Below, one piece after another: positions 60,642-64,000 of a stretch of DNA of 64,000 nt (its first letter is position 1; each line of letters starts with the position of its first letter). Both the position numbers and the translations under genes were made by a program. The DNA is from Streptomyces sp. ICC1. Lineage in GTDB: Bacteria > Actinomycetota > Actinomycetes > Streptomycetales > Streptomycetaceae. The stretch lies in contig NZ_CP030287.1 in assembly GCF_003287935.1 (NCBI RefSeq), forward strand, positions 2,260,267-2,324,266, in the 5' to 3' direction. The notes beneath the pieces are model-generated. The model worked only from the letters and a program-made list of their open reading frames with translations, was not told the origin of the DNA and made no database searches.

Positions 60642-60713
60642 CCGAACGAAACTGTTTCGTACGGATAGACCATACCCCCCTGTCAAGCGAAACGAAACCG
60701 TTCCGTTTCGCTT
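60642..60713 (-). promoter_or_regulatory. Two palindromic TetR operator candidates
   Basis: ACGAAAC-T-GTTTCGT (60646-60660) is perfect and extends with one mismatch to 60642-60664. AAGCGAAACG..CGTTTCGCTT (60685-60694, 60704-60713) is a perfect 10-bp dyad with a 9-base spacer. Both are 30-100 bases upstream of the TetR start. Confidence 0.6.
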
Positions 60714-60821
60714 GGGCAGTGGTGTCGGTCACCCGCTGAACGCCTCCGGGCGCCCCCGCGACACGCGCATGGATCACCTGTACGAGTTGCCAGCCCCCCT
60801 CGGCACGGAAAGCATTGGGGG

Positions 60822-63800
60822 GTGAGTCACGACGCGGCGTACCTCCGGTTCCCCCATCTCCACGACGATGTGCTGTGCTTCGCCACCGAGGACGACCTCT
60901 GGGTCGCACCCCTGGTTCCCCCCGGAGCGCCGGCGGGCCGTGCCTGGCGGATCACCGTCGACCGCACCCGGGTCGGCCACCCCCGCTTCTCCCCCGACGG
61001 CAAGCACATCGCCTTCACCACCTGGCGCAGCCTCGACCCGGAGATCCACCTGGCCCCGGTGTCGGGCGGCCCGGCCCGCCGCCTCACCTACTGGGGCTCC
61101 ACCGACACCCGGGTCTGCGGCTGGACCCCGCCCGACAAGGACGGCCGCAGCGACATCCTGGCCGTCTCCTCGCACGGGCAGCCCTTCTCCTACTTCTCCT
61201 GGGCCTACAGCCTGCCCACCGACGGCAGCCCCGGCGGCCGGCTCCCCTGGGGCCCCGTCTCCGACATCGCCGTCCACGACGACGCCCCGGGCGGTCCGGG
61301 CGCGGAGGGCGGCGCCGAGCGGCGCACCCTGCTGCTCAGCGGCAAGCCGCCGCACGAGCCCGCCGCGTGGAAGCGCTACCGCGGCGGCGCCACCGGCCGG
61401 CTCTGGCTGCACGGCGAGCGGCTGCTGGAGGGCATCGAGGGGCACCTGGACTCCCCGATGTTCGTGCAGGGCCGGATCGCCTTCCTCTCCGACCACGAGG
61501 GCATCGGCAACCTCTACTCCTGCCTGCCCGACGGCACGGACCTGCGCCGGCACACCGACCACGCGGAGTTCTACGCCCGGCACGCCTCCAGCGACGGCCG
61601 CCGCGTCGTCTACCAGTGCGCCGGGGACATCTGGCTCGTCGACTCACTGGCCCCCGACGCCTCCCCGCGCAAGCTGGAGGTCCGCCTCGGCGGCCCCCGC
61701 GCGGGGCGCCGCAGCTACCAGGTCCCGGCCGCCAGCCACGTCGACTCGCTCTCCGTCGACGCCACCGGGCGGGCCAGCGCCGTCGTCGTGCGCGGCAGCC
61801 TGTACTGGCTCACGCACCGCGACGGGCCCGCCCGCACCATCGCCGACACCCCGGGCGTACGGGTCCGTCTGCCCGAGATGCTCGGCAGCGGCGGGCAGGT
61901 GGCGTACGTGACCGACGCGGAGGGCGAGGACGCGATCGAGATCGCCTACCTGCCCCGGGCCTCGGGGGACCGGGAGCCGCGCCGCCTCGCCTCCGGCGCG
62001 CTGGGCCGCGTACTGGAGCTGCTCTCCGATCCGGACGGGGAGCGGCTCGCGATCGCCTCCAACGACGGGCGGCTGCTGCTCATCGACGCAACCGAGGAGT
62101 CCAACGGGGAGGCCAGCGAGCTGATCCGGTCCGACAACGGGCCCGTCACCGACCTCGCCTTCTCCCCCGACGGCTGCTGGCTCACCTGGTCGCACCCGGG
62201 CATCGGCCGCTCGCTGCGCCAGATCAAGATGGCCCGGATCTCCGGACCCGGCGCCCACACCGTCGTGGACGTCACCAACGGCCGCTTCGAGGACGAGAAC
62301 CCCGTCTTCACCCGGGACGGGCGCTACCTGGCCTTCCTGTCGTGGCGCGGTTTCGACCCCGTGTACGACGTCCACACCGGCGACCTGTCCTTCCCGCTGG
62401 GCTGCCGCCCGTACCTGGTGCCGCTCTCCTCGGCGACCCCCTCGCCCTTCGCCTTCTCCCCCGACGGCCGCCCGGCGGCGGGCGGGCTCGACCCGGTCGA
62501 GGGGGAAGCGGAGGCGGCCGACGGCGCGGTCACGGTGGAGGTGGAGGGGCTCGAGAGCCGGGTGACCCCCTTCCCGGTGTCGGCGTCCAAGTACTCGGCC
62601 CTGTATCCGGTGCACGGCGGCGGGCTGGTGTGGCTGCGCTGGCCGATCTCCGGCGCGCTCGGCGAGACCTTCGCCAATCCGGCCGACACCAGCGGCAAGC
62701 CGACCCTGGAGTACTTCGACCTCACCAAGGCCCGCAAGACGGAGCTGGCCTCCGGACTGGACTGGTTCGCCGTCAGCGGCGACGGCACCCGGCTCGTCGT
62801 CAACGACGACGGGGACCTGCGCGCGGTCCCGGCGACCGAGTCGGGCGACACCGACTCCACCGTCTACCTGGACCTGCGGCGCATCCTGCACGAGGTGGAC
62901 CCGGCGGCCGAATGGCGCCAGGCCTTCGAGGAGGCCGGGCGGCTCATCCGCGCGTACTTCTGGGAGCCGAAGATGTGCGGCATCGACTGGGACGGCGTAC
63001 TGCGCCAGTACCGACCCCTGGTCGAACGGGTCGCCTCCCCCGACGAGTTCGCCGACCTGATGCGCGAGGTCCTCGGCGAGCTCGGCACCTCGCACGCCTA
63101 CGTCTCCCCCGCCCGCCGCAACGAGGGCCCCCCGCACTACCAGCGGGCCATCGGCCTGCTCGGCGCCAACCTCTTCCCCCGCGACGGCGCCTGGGTCGTC
63201 GGCCGGATCCTGCCCGGCGAGTCCTCCGACTCCAAGGCCCGCTCCCCGCTCGCGGGCACCGGCATCCGGGAGGGCGCGGTCCTCACCCACGTCGACGGCC
63301 GGCCCGTCGACCCGGTCACCGGGCCGTACCCGCTGCTGTCGGCGGCCGGCGGCACCACCGTGGAGCTCACCTTCGAGCCCGCGGAAGGACAGGGCCGCGC
63401 CCGCCGGGTCGCGGTCGTGCCGCTGATCGACGAGCGTCCGCTGCGCTACCAGGACTGGGTGGCCAAGCGCCGCGCGGTGGCCCGCGAGGTCAGCGGCGGC
63501 CGGTGCGGCTACCTCCACATCCCCGACATGGGCGGCTCGGGCTGGGCGCAGTTCAACCGCGACCTGCGGGCGGAGATGTCGAAGCCCGCGCTGATCGTGG
63601 ACGTGCGCGGCAACGCGGGCGGGCACATCAGCGAGCTGGTGGTGGAGAAGCTGACCCGCTCGATCCTCGGCTGGGACCTGACCCGCAACGCGCAGCCGGT
63701 CTCCTACGCCTCCAACGCGCCCCGGGGCCCGATCGTGGCGCTGGCCGACGAGGCGACCTCCTCCGACGGCGACATGATCACCGCGGCCTTCAAGCTGCTG

Positions 63801-64000
63801 GGGCTCGGCCCGGTCATCGGCCAGCGCACCTGGGGCGGGGTCGTCGGCATGACCGGCCGGCACACCCTGGGCGACGGCACCGTGATCACGGTGCCGATGA
63901 ACGCGGCGTGGTTCCCCGAGTACGGCTGGTCGGTGGAGAACCAGGGCGTGGAGCCCGACCTGCCCATCCTGCGGACCCCGCTCGACTGGGCCGAGGGACG
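60822..64000 (+). CDS. Tricorn-type S41 peptidase, 3' end outside window
   Basis: About 1060 residues are visible from GTG 60822 (GGAAAG ten bases upstream). Layout as in tricorn protease: beta-propellers (SPDGKHIAFTTWRSLDPEIHLAPV-type repeats, about 1-660), a helical part, a PDZ-like domain (GIREGAVLTHVDGRPVDPVTG, about 810-850) and the S41 core with the catalytic serine in DEATSSDGD (Ser980/981). The core ends with GTVITVPMNAAWFPEYGWSVENQGVEPD. It is a cytoplasmic oligopeptidase acting after the proteasome. The C-terminal end runs off the window. Confidence 0.92.
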   Translation, partial: MSHDAAYLRFPHLHDDVLCFATEDDLWVAPLVPPGAPAGRAWRITVDRTRVGHPRFSPDGKHIAFTTWRSLDPEIHLAPVSGGPARRLTYWGSTDTRVCGWTPPDKDGRSDILAVSSHGQPFSYFSWAYSLPTDGSPGGRLPWGPVSDIAVHDDAPGGPGAEGGAERRTLLLSGKPPHEPAAWKRYRGGATGRLWLHGERLLEGIEGHLDSPMFVQGRIAFLSDHEGIGNLYSCLPDGTDLRRHTDHAEFYARHASSDGRRVVYQCAGDIWLVDSLAPDASPRKLEVRLGGPRAGRRSYQVPAASHVDSLSVDATGRASAVVVRGSLYWLTHRDGPARTIADTPGVRVRLPEMLGSGGQVAYVTDAEGEDAIEIAYLPRASGDREPRRLASGALGRVLELLSDPDGERLAIASNDGRLLLIDATEESNGEASELIRSDNGPVTDLAFSPDGCWLTWSHPGIGRSLRQIKMARISGPGAHTVVDVTNGRFEDENPVFTRDGRYLAFLSWRGFDPVYDVHTGDLSFPLGCRPYLVPLSSATPSPFAFSPDGRPAAGGLDPVEGEAEAADGAVTVEVEGLESRVTPFPVSASKYSALYPVHGGGLVWLRWPISGALGETFANPADTSGKPTLEYFDLTKARKTELASGLDWFAVSGDGTRLVVNDDGDLRAVPATESGDTDSTVYLDLRRILHEVDPAAEWRQAFEEAGRLIRAYFWEPKMCGIDWDGVLRQYRPLVERVASPDEFADLMREVLGELGTSHAYVSPARRNEGPPHYQRAIGLLGANLFPRDGAWVVGRILPGESSDSKARSPLAGTGIREGAVLTHVDGRPVDPVTGPYPLLSAAGGTTVELTFEPAEGQGRARRVAVVPLIDERPLRYQDWVAKRRAVAREVSGGRCGYLHIPDMGGSGWAQFNRDLRAEMSKPALIVDVRGNAGGHISELVVEKLTRSILGWDLTRNAQPVSYASNAPRGPIVALADEATSSDGDMITAAFKLLGLGPVIGQRTWGGVVGMTGRHTLGDGTVITVPMNAAWFPEYGWSVENQGVEPDLPILRTPLDWAEG

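Overview
The window is high-GC actinobacterial DNA, most likely Streptomyces or a close relative. Support comes from an SsgA-family sporulation protein, an AfsA/ScbR-type gamma-butyrolactone pair, GTG/TTG starts, a TTA second codon in the afsA homologue and typical streptomycete stress and membrane proteins.

Region 1 (1-10.9 kb) is an accessory stress island. It holds three STAS-domain anti-sigma-factor antagonists, a PAS-PAS-GAF-SpoIIE phosphatase, a cold-shock protein, a small CBM48-like protein, small membrane or charged proteins and several gene remnants. It ends in nested insertion-sequence remnants (10.8-12.25 kb) that have cut the 3' end off an NAD-dependent epimerase.

Region 2 (13.1-24.3 kb, regulators to about 29.2 kb) is the most novel part. 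Two tiny genes encode the identical 28-residue peptide; they differ only by four synonymous bases. Each has its own palindrome, promoter-like hexamers, 5'-UTR hairpin and terminator, and they flank a TPR-protein gene. Downstream run two tandem cupin/JmjC (ROX-like) oxygenases, an MFS exporter, an M13 metallopeptidase, an S9 peptidase, an M20-type amidohydrolase and a LOG-family protein. A TrmB/LuxR regulator, a small secreted peptide, a ParB-like regulator and an orphan GatA paralogue follow. I read this as a candidate new RiPP system in which the peptide is oxidised by ROX-type enzymes, exported and trimmed.

Region 3 (29.2-47.2 kb) carries a hormone locus (SDR, P450, AfsA homologue, TetR-type receptor). 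An aromatic-metabolite locus follows: a degenerate adenylate-forming enzyme beside a free-standing copy of its C-terminal domain, a HTH-only LysR protein, an HpaB/HpaC-type flavin hydroxylase pair, a secreted protein, a flavoprotein, a class II aldolase, an NmrA-like reductase and an MFS exporter. It ends with a dedicated chorismate-to-4-hydroxyphenylpyruvate cassette (class II DAHP synthase, AroH chorismate mutase, prephenate dehydrogenase). A 165-bp inverted-repeat element sits exactly on the last stop codon.

Region 4 (47.4-64 kb) is conserved housekeeping sequence: MscL, a SAF-domain protein, a protein O-mannosyltransferase, a penicillin-binding protein, a YbaK editing protein, a serine hydrolase, a Ni/Co ECF transporter with a Nur-like site, an SsgA-like protein, an MMPL transporter with its TetR regulator, and a tricorn-type peptidase running off the window. 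At 48769-48794 the sequence matches Illumina Nextera adapter, and genes on both sides are truncated there. This point is almost certainly an assembly artefact, and adjacency across it should not be trusted.
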